Part shown: one piece after another, positions 9,411 to 22,053 of the stretch
How the letters are laid out: each line of letters opens with the position of its first letter
Numbering within the stretch: position 1 is the first letter of the stretch
Assembly (NCBI GenBank): GCA_958510875.1
Contig: OY294068.1
Location: forward strand, 20,750,297 to 20,814,296
Length of the DNA: 64,000 nucleotides
Direction: 5' to 3'
DNA from: Endomychus coccineus
Lineage: Eukaryota; Arthropoda; Insecta; Coleoptera; Endomychidae
Position numbers and translations under genes: made by a program
Notes under the pieces: model-generated
What the model was told of the DNA's origin: nothing
What the model saw: only the letters and a program-made list of their open reading frames with translations
Database searches by the model: none

Positions 9411-12365
9411 TTATGCACCTAAGGATTTTAACTGAGTATGCATCTCTTTAATTTGAGTTGTGTCCAAATTAAGTAGGGGAGGTCTGGCAAATCCTACATA
9501 CACGTCATTTACATAGTTCATCGCCTGCTTCATAGTTGGAACCCACGTTCCTGAAATAAAATACATCATTACAAACCTCCATCCATCAGGTAACCTCAGA
9601 CTTTACCATTTTTTGTAACAGCGGAAACTATTGCATTTAATTCATCTTGTTCCTTTCTTGCTTCTTCTAGGTTTGATTCATTCACTGCTTTCAAAATATT
9701 CACACCTTTTTGGGGATACATGTTCAAACTTGTTGCTATGGCGGAATCGAATCCTAATGTATATGCTCCAGCCATAATCTACGAACCGTTTAATTATTTA
9801 AATTTGCCCTAGACGGACTTCGTCTACAATATTTTTGAGAAGAATGAGATAAAATTATTCATTGTTTTATTTATTGCACGTAGAGGATTAACTAAGGATT
9901 ACGTTTTCTTCATTAATTGCAACTGCGGGTCTGTTGCAGTAACTCTGAAATGGTCCTTCGAGCCGAAATTCATTTGAACTTTTATTCTGGAAGTATTACA
10001 TGATACAACTATATAACACTTGAGTGTGGACAGTGAGGTGAATAACGTTGAATTATTAATTTGGGTTTGAGTGAAAACAAAGCAAATTACCGAATCAGCT
10101 CCTAGAAACACGGCATATTTCCCGTCATTTGCTTTGACAGCTTCCAAGCCTTCATCCAGAAGTGTTGATGTGAATTTAATACCATGAAAAGTTGGAATTT
10201 TCCCTACTGCCTCTCTTAAAAATTTACCCATGTGTACTAAAAAATTGGATTATTCATTAGCGTTAAATACATAATATTACATTGAATTATAGTGTTTGAA
10301 AATACATTTGTAGAATCGTTTTTATACAATCTGTAGTATTACTAAAAACTTGATCACAAAAAAAATATTCATCAGAATTAAGTATGTATTTGATGGTTGA
10401 AAAAGTGGGGGAACTTACTATTAACGTTCGAAAACATAGGAATGTGATAATATAGTAAAGGTGTGTTTGGTGCGGCATCACTGACAATTTTCAAATACCT
10501 TATAAGATCTGCAGGAGTGATCGGCTTGAAATATAAATCTGGCAAACATAATATCGAATCAGCCCCAACTTTCTCAGCATGTCTTGCCTAAAAAAAATTA
10601 ATTATAACTTGAACCTTTCAGAACAATCACCACTGCAAACCAATTCAAGGGTATCAGGTAATGGGCAGCCTCCTACTTGTACCATCAGATGTTGTTTAGT
10701 CACCCTCACAACTTTTATCCATTCTTCCAATACTAGTTTCCTCTCTAGGACAGTCAATGACATCCCTTCACCACTTGTCCCATTAACTAAGAATTGTAAA
10801 ATTTTATGTCTATAAGATTATATTTTAGAAACTTTTTTCGCAAACGTTTTACTCCACTTAACCATTGAAAGGCAACTTGTTATGAAGCTCGTCTTCAAAA
10901 TATTAGTTAGTAAAATTCCCAAATTTCACAATTAATAATATATTCGTCGGCTAACATGTTATTCATTGGTTTTGGAACGAATAAGCTCCAACATTTATTT
11001 GTACACTATAAACTCGCGTTTTTACCCAGGTTTACCCTGCTAATCCACTGATAGATTGCCCTTAATAAAGAATAATTGTTCAAATGTTCCCGCCGATTCA
11101 AGAAGATAATTTTCTGTAAAATCGGTGAAATCATAGAGTACAACCTTGAGTCGTCCTTGCAAGAGCAGATAATACTTTTATTTTCAGGTCATTTCATTTA
11201 TTCGCACTGATTTCATAAATAATATAATACATCATGTTACTGTAGCTGTAAAAGGTGAAGTTATTTTTAAGGTGAGTAATACATTTTGACAAGAGTAACA
11301 GTTCTATTCCTCTTTCAAATCAGAATAGTAAATATTGCGTTACGAGAAAAATTATTTCTTTAATAATGTTATTTTTGCCATACTTCGATCCAAGCGCTAG
11401 CTGGTGGCTGAGCGAGGGACTACGAGTTTGGCGACATGTAAGAGACTCATGTCAAACATAGAGTTTCCAGACCTGTATGTACGACTCTCCTATATATAAT
11501 ATCTAATCTATGTGTACGACCGTGGTTATGAGTTGCCTCTCATAGCGTAGACAGTCTGAATTGTGATAATGATCCATTAATCTATGAATTTGTCTGTCAT
11601 GAAAATTGTACGTGATAATATTAGCAGTCACAAACGTCAAAATATATCGAATCCCTTAACCCCGTTGGAGATTGAGTTTGGAAAAATCCTTTCTTAGCGT
11701 GCGCCTACGTGGAGTAAGGACATATCTGCCAAGTTTCAAGTCGGTCCCCGCTTTATAGTTAGGGATATTTCGAGTCAGTGAGTGGATTTTGCTTTATAGA
11801 TTCATAAACTTACTCAGAACACCTTTAATTCCAGATGATGCCAAATACTTTCCATACTTGGGCAAAACATCTAAGTTCAAAGATCTGAAATAAAACTTTC
11901 AAATAAACTAATATCTTCATGCAGGTATTTTTAAAATCTAACTATACAGTAATTAAATGAAGGTTCAGTGAATGAACTTTTCAAGTTCTTGGATGAGCCT
12001 AAAACATCTCAATAATCTGGTTACAAGTTTCAAAAGGGTGGAATATTTTGAATATTTGATTTTGCATCTATTTACTATCTCAAGTTGAACCTTTATGTTT
12101 CAGTATAAATCATTCAAGAGAATATTAAGTAGTAAAAATATCATGTTAAATACAGAGAAACTTTTGTATTATTTCAGATGTGCTAATCATAAGTGCTAAC
12201 ATAATCATAAGTTATAAGTCAACAAATTCTGGTAGCAGTTATCTCCCTCAATTGTTGTAGGTATTTGATATGTGACTGGTATTATCTACAGCAAAAATAA
12301 ATATTTATTTAGTAGGTACTTACAAATCATCATTGAATGGTGTGAATGTTGGAGCCATTAAGCCC
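9411..12365 (-). CDS. NPL: N-acetylneuraminate lyase (sialic acid aldolase), N-terminus incomplete
   Basis: This cytosolic aldolase of the DHDPS/NAL family splits N-acetylneuraminate into N-acetylmannosamine and pyruvate. Seven exons join in frame on the minus strand: 12324-12365, 11814-11884, 10641-10786, 10419-10587, 10091-10236, 9607-9778 and 9411-9550, giving 295 complete codons. Motifs in order are GLMAPTFTPF, the substrate loop NGTSGEG, LLYYHIP with the catalytic tyrosine, and IPTFHGIKFT with the Schiff-base lysine. The first exon begins with a split codon, so an upstream exon is expected and was not found. Alternatively the ATG at 12358 starts a 292-aa protein. The 0.9-kb intron between 10786 and 11814 holds two repeat fragments. 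Confidence 0.9.
11215..11480 (-). repeat. THAP-element end, copy 2, inverted relative to 5389-5670
   Basis: The block mirrors 5393-5670: GAGTTTCCAGACC, the stretch GGCTGAGCGAGGGACTACGA, and the sequence around CAAAATGTATTACTCA all recur on the opposite strand. Only the end without the THAP ORF is present. It lies in an intron of the lyase gene. Confidence 0.65.
11540..11810. repeat. Dispersed repeat, also at 20090-20250 and 21640-21840
   Basis: Shared blocks are CAGTCTGAA.TGTGATA, TACGTGAT.ATAT, GTCAAAATATATCGAAT, TTTCAAGTCGG and AGTGAGTGG in the same order. The copies are clearly diverged. No inverted ends or coding capacity were found. It is a non-autonomous element of unknown type inside a lyase intron. 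Confidence 0.5.
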
Positions 12366-12369
12366 CTGA

Positions 12370-15300
12370 AATTGAAATTTACCTGAAACAAACCTTAAAT
12401 AAACAATTGACTTGGGTACAAAAACCAAAAATTAACAACTGTTATATATCCTTGGAGAAAGAAAATATGTTAAAATTCTTTTTCTGCTGGAGCGAGATGA
12501 TACTGATATTTTTAATTTTTACCAGTTATATACATAGTCCAATATTTAATTCTGGTGTCCCTATTATCAACGAATTTCTCGATGATTAAATGAAGAGATC
12601 CTAACCAAAGAGATGAAACTGTTAGAATAAATTAATATTTATTCATACAAATGATATGAGAACAGTGAAAAGAAATAAAATTTCATCTTATATGGAATTT
12701 TGGAAACTCATGTCTTAAAAAGTTTGTCGAGATTTATCACTGATGAAGTTTGAAGAAATAGGCATTTAAATGAATATAAAAATGTGTAATTACAAAATAT
12801 TGTGGATGAGTATACCTATCGAGAAACAAATTCATTGAAATAATCCAATCATTCGATTACTACTTAAAATCTCACCATTTTAATGTGTGCTATGTTGAAC
12901 ATGTGAACATGAACTGCTATAAAAATTATCTTTCAAGTATTCAATTTATTTATTATATAACTATTACTTTAAAACAGACTTTGATAAGATATAAGTGCAC
13001 TGCACTGATAAGAAAATATCAATATCCACTCATCAGCTGTTATCCCAACACAGTGGAATGTACTACATAATACATAAAGTATATGCAGCTGACAGTCTCA
13101 ACATTAGGGAAAAAGCTCAAATAGATTGGACTCGATGGACGAGATGAACATTTAGAGCATTTGTAAACATGCATTGAGCCTTCATTCAAATACAAGTGTA
13201 GGTATAAATTAATTGCTCACAGAACAACTATGTTCAATTTTCCATGTATTGTGTATCGATACTAGTAGGTATCGTAATCATCATCTCTATGATCGCAATA
13301 CCACTGATCGATCATGGCAGAGTAAAAATAGTATTATTCTTTTATTGTCTTGCGACCTCTGGCGTCAACTAGAAAAACCGCATGTAACAGTTATAGCTAT
13401 ACATTTTTGCTTATCTTTACTTATTTAATTGTTTCGTTTCTTATTTTTGATTTTGATTTTAGTTCTGAATTTTTCGTTCGAAAATTTCACATAATTCTCT
13501 CGATTCGATTTGTATTTGTTTATTATTTGAAATTATAGACTACCGTATTGAATGACATTTAATTTCACATCGTGACAACATCGAACGTTTTTTTCGATTC
13601 AGAGCACTTTTCAATCACTTCTTGGCTTGCACATTTTATTCTTATTTTTTTATAGAGACATAGAGACGGGAGAATTATTATCTGTCCTTCAGAGAACTGA
13701 TTTGAATCCGCTCACGGCACGTTTTCTCTATTTCTATATCTATATGCGCTCTCTCTGCCTCTGCCTTCCATTAATGGAACAAAAGATTCAATAAGCAAGA
13801 GTTGTCATTATTTTATTTTTATTTTCAGCACCCTCCAATGGTTGCATGAATTTTGAAATCCTTTCCATATACCTACTATTTGAAATTTCGTCTTTAATTG
13901 TTCTTCCACACTTCTGGGACGCTCACCTAGTTATATAAATATCTCTGAGGGCGCGATTGCGTATGAACTGGTTTCGATATTATCACACCATCGAACTAAA
14001 TAATATTTCTTCAGTGCTTCATTCTATTATTGTTTGTTCGATGTTAGTGCAATTACTGCAATAATAACTGATAACTGTAAAGTATAAATTAAAGTGCATT
14101 GCATTTTTATAACTTCTATCAGTGTAGTGGCATCAGGGCTATCCTTTCAACTGGAGTTCCTTCAAGCTTATGTTCATTTCACATAGATTCTTGTATGAAT
14201 TTTTGTTAATTCAAATGATTTATAATTTCACATATTTATTTAGTTTGGAAAAGTTTGTGTAATTTGTAAGTAAGTATTATTTCTTGGTTATTTGCGGTTA
14301 CTTGTACCTACATAAGAACAGGTTTTTAAATGCTGTTACAAAAGCATTTCTGAACAATATTTTTTATTGCAGTTAAATTCAAAGAAATTTGGCTCATGCC
14401 CAAAAATGCATGTGACATACTACTGCAGTCTTCTATTTATCACTTCAAAACAAGAATTTAATTCTCTTTATTTATAGCATTAACATATTTATTTCACTAA
14501 ATTATAGTTTAAAATGAAAAATCTGGGATTTCAGACCCGTTTCCCAGTTTTATTCATTCATTAAAATGTTTGTACCAGAATTATTTCATGTTACCTACCA
14601 GGTAAGTAAGAAGTTCTAAATAAGTCAAGGATAAAGTTGTGTTTGCATAATTTATTTGCTTAGTTAACTCTGTAAACCATGATCTGTTTTAAGTAAGTAA
14701 TGTTATCTCAAAAATATCAGTTACTTTTCAATCTTTCAATTGAGTTTATTTTAACATATCTTATTTTTTCATCTACAACTGCATCATTTCGATTACTTGT
14801 GTTAGGCAACATTGATTATTGTTTGAACTCTGATGTAAAATGTACCTAGATTTCAGACCTAAATGGCCGTTTTAGGTGTTCTTCTCAAATTTCTACATTA
14901 CTTGATATAACACCTTATAACGAAAATTCATTTTTAATGCATTTTATATTTTGCAATTTTAGATTAGAAGATTAGAGTTTGATAATATTTGATAGGTTCC
15001 TACATATCTACTTGATTATTATGTTCTCAAATTCCTTCATTTTATGATATTAAATTTGTTTACCTAAAAATAACAAAATTCGAAAGTGACTTGAAGTATT
15101 TCTGTTTGTTTTTTCAATAAACACCCTCAATTATTAATTTTATTTATGTTTTTATTCACAATAAGAGAATTTTTCTTGTCAGTTATTAACTATTCTTACA
15201 TGTCTATAATATCAGCCATAGATTCTTACTTGTAGAATACATTTTTATCCATTTATTTATTTCTTCAGTACAATTATACTTGTATTATGTGATACTTGTA

Positions 15301-15400
15301 TCATTTAATTTGATATTAATGATAATGCATTGAAAATATTTTATAGATGATCATATTCAGTGACCTTTTATCTCTCTTATGACGATGCAGGAAACAATCA
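12370..15400. other. Long intergenic region or 5' region of the NPEPL1 gene
   Basis: No protein-coding exon is recognisable here. GC content rises around 13650-14000, and a TATATAAATA stretch lies at 13934-13943, shortly before sequence that could be a first non-coding exon. The NPEPL1 coding exon at 17606 is preceded by a splice acceptor (TTTCTTGTAG ending at 17593), so a 5' UTR exon upstream is expected. Donor-like GTAAGT sites near 14268 and 14602 are candidates. A missing first exon of the divergent lyase gene may also lie here. Confidence 0.4.
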
Positions 15401-15539
15401 TATTTGAAACACCTTCGACAGAAGTGTGTGTTAAATGAATGCATACTCTGTTCTCGGGGCACAGATGCAGCTTTGGCACCATCAATGTTGGGTGTACATT
15501 CAGGGGAGCATTAGGATCTGTCCTTTCTGTTAACTATAT

Positions 15540-17010
15540 ATCTGAAATAGTAACAAACTTACAAGTGATATGAAAAACAAAAAGTTACTTTCATAAGTTC
15601 TTCTGGGAGTAGTTTTGATTCTCCGAAGTGTCGGTGCCTGAGGGATGCTAATGCTGGGCATTCCAACAGGATGTGAGAAGCAGTTTCTTCCGCTCCTCTG
15701 CATTTCTTACATATTGGGTCATCTGTGATGCCCATAGTGTGGAGGTGTTTGTTAAGACTGTTTAGAGAAAGGAGTTTCTTTGAGAGCCTAGGCACAGGGT
15801 CTTTGATGAAGATCAACGCCTCATGCGTGGTGATTATCGCCACAGTTCAGATCACTCTTTATTCAGTTGGCCCAGAAGGGCGAGACCCCCCACGTAATTT
15901 CATAAAACGACCATTGGCTTCGGCTTGACGGGGGCGCTAGACGACCCTCCCTTGGCTATTTCGAGTCCTACAGCTCCACTATGTCCAGGGACCCAATTGA
16001 GTTGAACTTTATTTCTCCTGGTTAGTTCAGCCAGTGTATCCCTGCATTCTTTGACAAGCCATGATGTAACTCTGGGTGATTTGAGAGATCTCAGAGCCGA
16101 CCGGCTGTCTGTGCAAATATATATGCGCCTATTGTCAAAAACCGTGAAGTAAGCGCCTAGAGAAGCCTGACCTACCTTAGACCCATCTGCGAACCATACG
16201 AGCCCGTCTGGTGGCAATAGGGTCAGAGGTTCGTTACTTCAATCTCCTCTATCCGGGATGAGGATTCTGGGAGAAGTGAGACATACAGCTAAGATCATGC
16301 TATCTTGCTTCATTTCTAGTATGGGTCATTTAGAGATTGCCTCACTTGATATAGATAAGTGTCCATGAGAGTAGTGCGTTTTGGTCCAATGACCTAGGCC
16401 CTTCAACCTGTACGCCGTTCTCATGGCCTCAGTTTTTGTCTATAAGTGTAGAGGTGGTAATCTGGTGAGAGCTTCAAGGACTCTAGGTGGAACCGACCTC
16501 ATACCGCTCAATATGCTCTCGCATGCAAGTCGCTGCAGTCGGTCCATGGCGTGATGGGAAATACAAGTTCGGGCGGCACTTGCCAAGTCATCGGCATAGG
16601 TTTGGGCATAAAACCCAGCCTCTTCCAGTTCCTTCAAGAGTCCATCGACTACAAGGCACCACAGAAGCGGAGTTAGAACACCTCCCTGTGGACAGCCTTT
16701 TGTAGTGGTGGTTTGTAGCACGCATCCGTTATGTTGCGCCTTTATCGCCCACGTAGATAGCATGGCTTCAATGCACTGGAACAATGTTGGACTGACACCA
16801 TGCTTCTCAGTGGCTCAGCAGATATACTCGACGGACGTGTTATCAAATGCTCCTTCGATGTCCTTAAATACCCCCAGGGCGTGTTCCTCGCGTGCCATAG
16901 CATAGATTAATAGGGCGGAATGCTTTAGCTTGGGTATAATCAGTTTTTACGCGCCTTTGGAATGAACACGACTTTCACTGCCCGCCATAGCTTTGGAATA
17001 AAAGCCAATG
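15540..17010 (-). mobile_element. 5'-truncated non-LTR retrotransposon with RNase H, decayed (family A)
   Basis: Read on the minus strand, the pieces come in the order expected for a Jockey/Loa-type ORF2. They are reverse transcriptase at about 17010-16440 ([13 protein letters not shown], then the catalytic YADD), ribonuclease H at 16217-15900 (WFADGSKVG, CTDSRSAL, LNWVPGHSG) and a C-terminal zinc knuckle at 15843-15559 (CKKC then HILLEC). Frames shift between the pieces, and the endonuclease domain is missing. The insertion lies in the presumed 5' UTR intron or promoter side of the NPEPL1 gene. Confidence 0.85.
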
Positions 17011-17605
17011 GCTAGGCAAAATTGGAAGATTTTGTTTAAATACTATTTGGGGTTAATTTATTTATTAATAAATTTTCTTTTCCGCTTATACATTTCTATC
17101 CCTTATACATTTCTATCCCTTCTAAATTACCTAGGTATTTGACCTGTACACTATTGTTCTTCTTTATATGGGTGCAAAGTATTCTTTATAACGAGTTAAA
17201 ATGTTTTCTGGCTTGACCCACATTTTAAAGACTACTTACAATTCCAGATTTGTCTAAATCGGGAACTTTATCAAAGGTATTGCCTAAACTGTTTTTGTTC
17301 TTGCATCTTTGAACGGGTTTTATTGCAATTTTAGAAAAGAAAATATGGAATTTAGGTATTACTTAAGGATGATAAGTGAAACTTTTGAATTTCATTGAAT
17401 AATTTGAAAGTAATGGCTCTAATTTGGTTAGTTTTGCGATGTTGGATAGAAATTTGTATTATGAAGAGTAGATGATAATTTTTAACGAAACATAAAGTCA
17501 ATTATGTTGTTGAAATATATTTCAGTCGATTTGATATTTTCCAATATGCTTTTCATTTAGTTCTAATAAAATTATTAACAGTATTTCTTGTAGATAGGAA
17601 TCAAA
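17011..17605. other. AT-rich sequence upstream of NPEPL1 coding exon 1
   Basis: No coding signal is seen. CTTATACATTTCTATCCCTT is duplicated in tandem around 17090-17120. A splice acceptor just before the NPEPL1 start implies that most of this is intron. Confidence 0.45.
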
Positions 17606-19719
<2,114 letters not shown>

Positions 19720-19787
19720 TATTAAATATGTGTAATATTACAAGGATATATTTTTCAGATTAGCATTAATTATGGCACCGTTTTCGA

Positions 19788-19793
19788 AATAAA
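19788..19793 (+). terminator. NPEPL1 poly(A) signal AATAAA
   Basis: AATAAA lies 69 bases after the NPEPL1 stop codon in an AT-rich 3' UTR. Confidence 0.65.
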
Positions 19794-20089
19794 ATTTTAT
19801 ATTCATTCAAATGTTTGTTTTAATATGTTAATGTCTACTTGATCTCATTTGGTTCAAAAGTATTGCTTCAAAGAAAGTGAAACAAAAATGTATGTAACTT
19901 TGTTGCAATTTTCAATACTTTCCCCAAGTTTCAAGACTGCATATTCCATATGAGTATAAACAGCTAAAGACGTTCAAAGACGTCAAAATATACTCCAAGT
20001 CATGTGAAAGTTAATTTAAATTCACAAAGATATCTATGTTATGGAATGGTCTGTCACGGACATTATGTTACTTTCGATGTATCAGCTGT

Positions 20090-20250
20090 GTGCCGTATAA
20101 ACACTTCCTGTCTTGTTTGGGGGTAAAATGTGGTCCGTCACAAACAGTCTGAACTGTGATACTGATCAATAGATCTATGGAGCTGTGGGTCGCCAAAACT
20201 ACGTGATTATATGCGATAGACATTAGGCCCGGTATCGAACCTCACACCCA
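20090..20250. repeat. Left part of a dispersed repeat interrupted by a retroelement
   Basis: The stretch matches the first half of the repeat at 11540-11810 (ACAGTCTGAACTGTGATA and ACGTGATTATATG). The second half resumes at about 21640 after the non-LTR insertion. Confidence 0.5.
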
Positions 20251-20299
20251 TATAGTTGATATATGCTTCTGGTGGCGAGTGAATTAATTAATGATATGC

Positions 20300-21630
20300 C
20301 GAATTCAATGTTGTACCTTCATCGGTCGTTGTGGCCCAGGTGGTTGAGATCTCAGAAATGCAATCCCGATTTCGAAACCCCAGGCGGCAAGGTTGTAGGT
20401 TATTTGAAATGTGATTGATTGAAAAAGTTCCTTTTTCCTACACACTTTTGATGTTGAAATCTTGCAGACGCTTCGTGGGCTCGGGTGTGCCGGGTTCTTA
20501 CCGACTAAAACCCCTCCCCGTGAGGTTGGTTCTCCTTTCCAGAGGGATCCCCACTGCACTGCGGACATTAGTGTTCTATTATGCCCTCGCATATTGCTAT
20601 CTCCTCATCAGTCCGGTGTATTCTATGAAATTCAATAGCCTGTAGTGGACACTTCTGATTTACTCAGGTGTAGTTTTATTGTCTCCAAGGTATGTCCTAC
20701 GACCAACAGCGTATGCCGTGCACTGACACAGCACACGCATGGGTGTCTTCTTCCACTCCGCAACCCCTGCATGTGATGTGCTGATCTACCAGACCCATCG
20801 TGCAGAGATGTTTGTTGCATGGGGCCTGTCCGGTCAGGAATGCAACAAGATTTCGTATTTCTTGTCGGCTGAACGTCACTCGTTGCTGCTGGAGATCTCC
20901 CATCAGTCGTTTGGAATGCGACATACGGGGCAGTTCCCTCCAATAGGCACGGTGCTCTGCCTCGAGCCCTTTTTGGATCACAGATTTCGCTGTGTTATAA
21001 GAAATACCACAGGTTGGCTGTGGTTCAAACAGGGGTTGTTCTGCCCCCGCTTTAGCGAGTGCGACGGCAGTTTCAGTTCCTTCGCGTCAGTTTTCCTCAG
21101 ACTCCCATACGGGTGTCACTCTATTGGGCTTCTTTACTAGTGCCGTTTGTTCCTTTACACAATCAAATACAGTGAGGTGATTGTGTATGACTCCAGTGCC
21201 TTAAGCAATGTTGCTTTCTATGATCGTGATTTGTCTATTCTCATAGACTCTCCCTCTTAATTTGAGCACATGTAATTGCTAATATTTTTGCTTGGAATTC
21301 TGTCGCAAGTGCCTCTAAGTTTGAAGAAATCATTTCTCCTCGGTCCTTTGTCTCGAATAATCCAGCACCTGGACTTTTTTCGGTGTTAGTGGTTTCGGTA
21401 ATCGGTAAACCATACGGAATCCCCTGGTATCATATGAGGATTACCCCCAGTGTTCTCTCGCCCATTCAAGGTTTGAAGCGCGAATGGTACGGAAGTGCTG
21501 TGAACCTTGATCCTGCCTGATCTCATCCCCAATGGCCCAAGCAATCCAAGAATGCTTCGGCCTTTTTGGTCGGCCTTTACTTGTCCTTGCCCTTGAACAC
21601 ATTTTATTACTTTTAAAGTGCACTCGGGTG
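20300..21630 (-). mobile_element. Non-LTR retrotransposon 3' fragment (family B)
   Basis: On the minus strand, 20981-20697 encodes the C-terminal zinc-knuckle region of an ORF2 ([43 protein letters not shown]). Upstream pieces up to 21623 match the region after the reverse transcriptase. The same sequence occurs in the longer copy at 57000-58900. Stops and frameshifts are frequent. The insertion splits an older dispersed repeat. Confidence 0.8.
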
Positions 21631-21639
21631 GGGAGTACG

Positions 21640-21840
21640 GTACCTGGCTATTATTATCGCGTCGTGATCATATGAGCTGTCAAACACGTCAAAATATATC
21701 GAATTTCGAAAAAAAAATTCTTAACGGGTGTCTACTACGTATAAGGAACGTATCTACCAAATTTAAATTTCAAGTCGGACTGTTTCGGAGCTTTCGTGAG
21801 TGAGTGGTATCCGCCTTTTAAATATAGATTAAGTTTTAGG
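21640..21840. repeat. Right part of the interrupted dispersed repeat
   Basis: CACGTCAAAATATATCGAATT and TTTCAAGTCGGAC followed by GTGAGTGAGTGG match the second half of the repeat at 11540-11810 in the same orientation. It completes the half at 20090-20250. Confidence 0.5.
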
Positions 21841-22053
21841 GTGGCGAATCGTTAATTTGAAAAACATAAAAAGTTTTTCGATTCATTTCCGAATTAAGTA
21901 TAATACATTATTCTTTTCACATTATAATTATCTTACATATATGTATACATGACTAATATATTATAAAATATCTTGCACATAGTCCTAAGCAGCTAAAAAT
22001 AAATAATCATTCAATATTGTAAATGTAGTGGATATCCACTTTGTTTAATTAAA

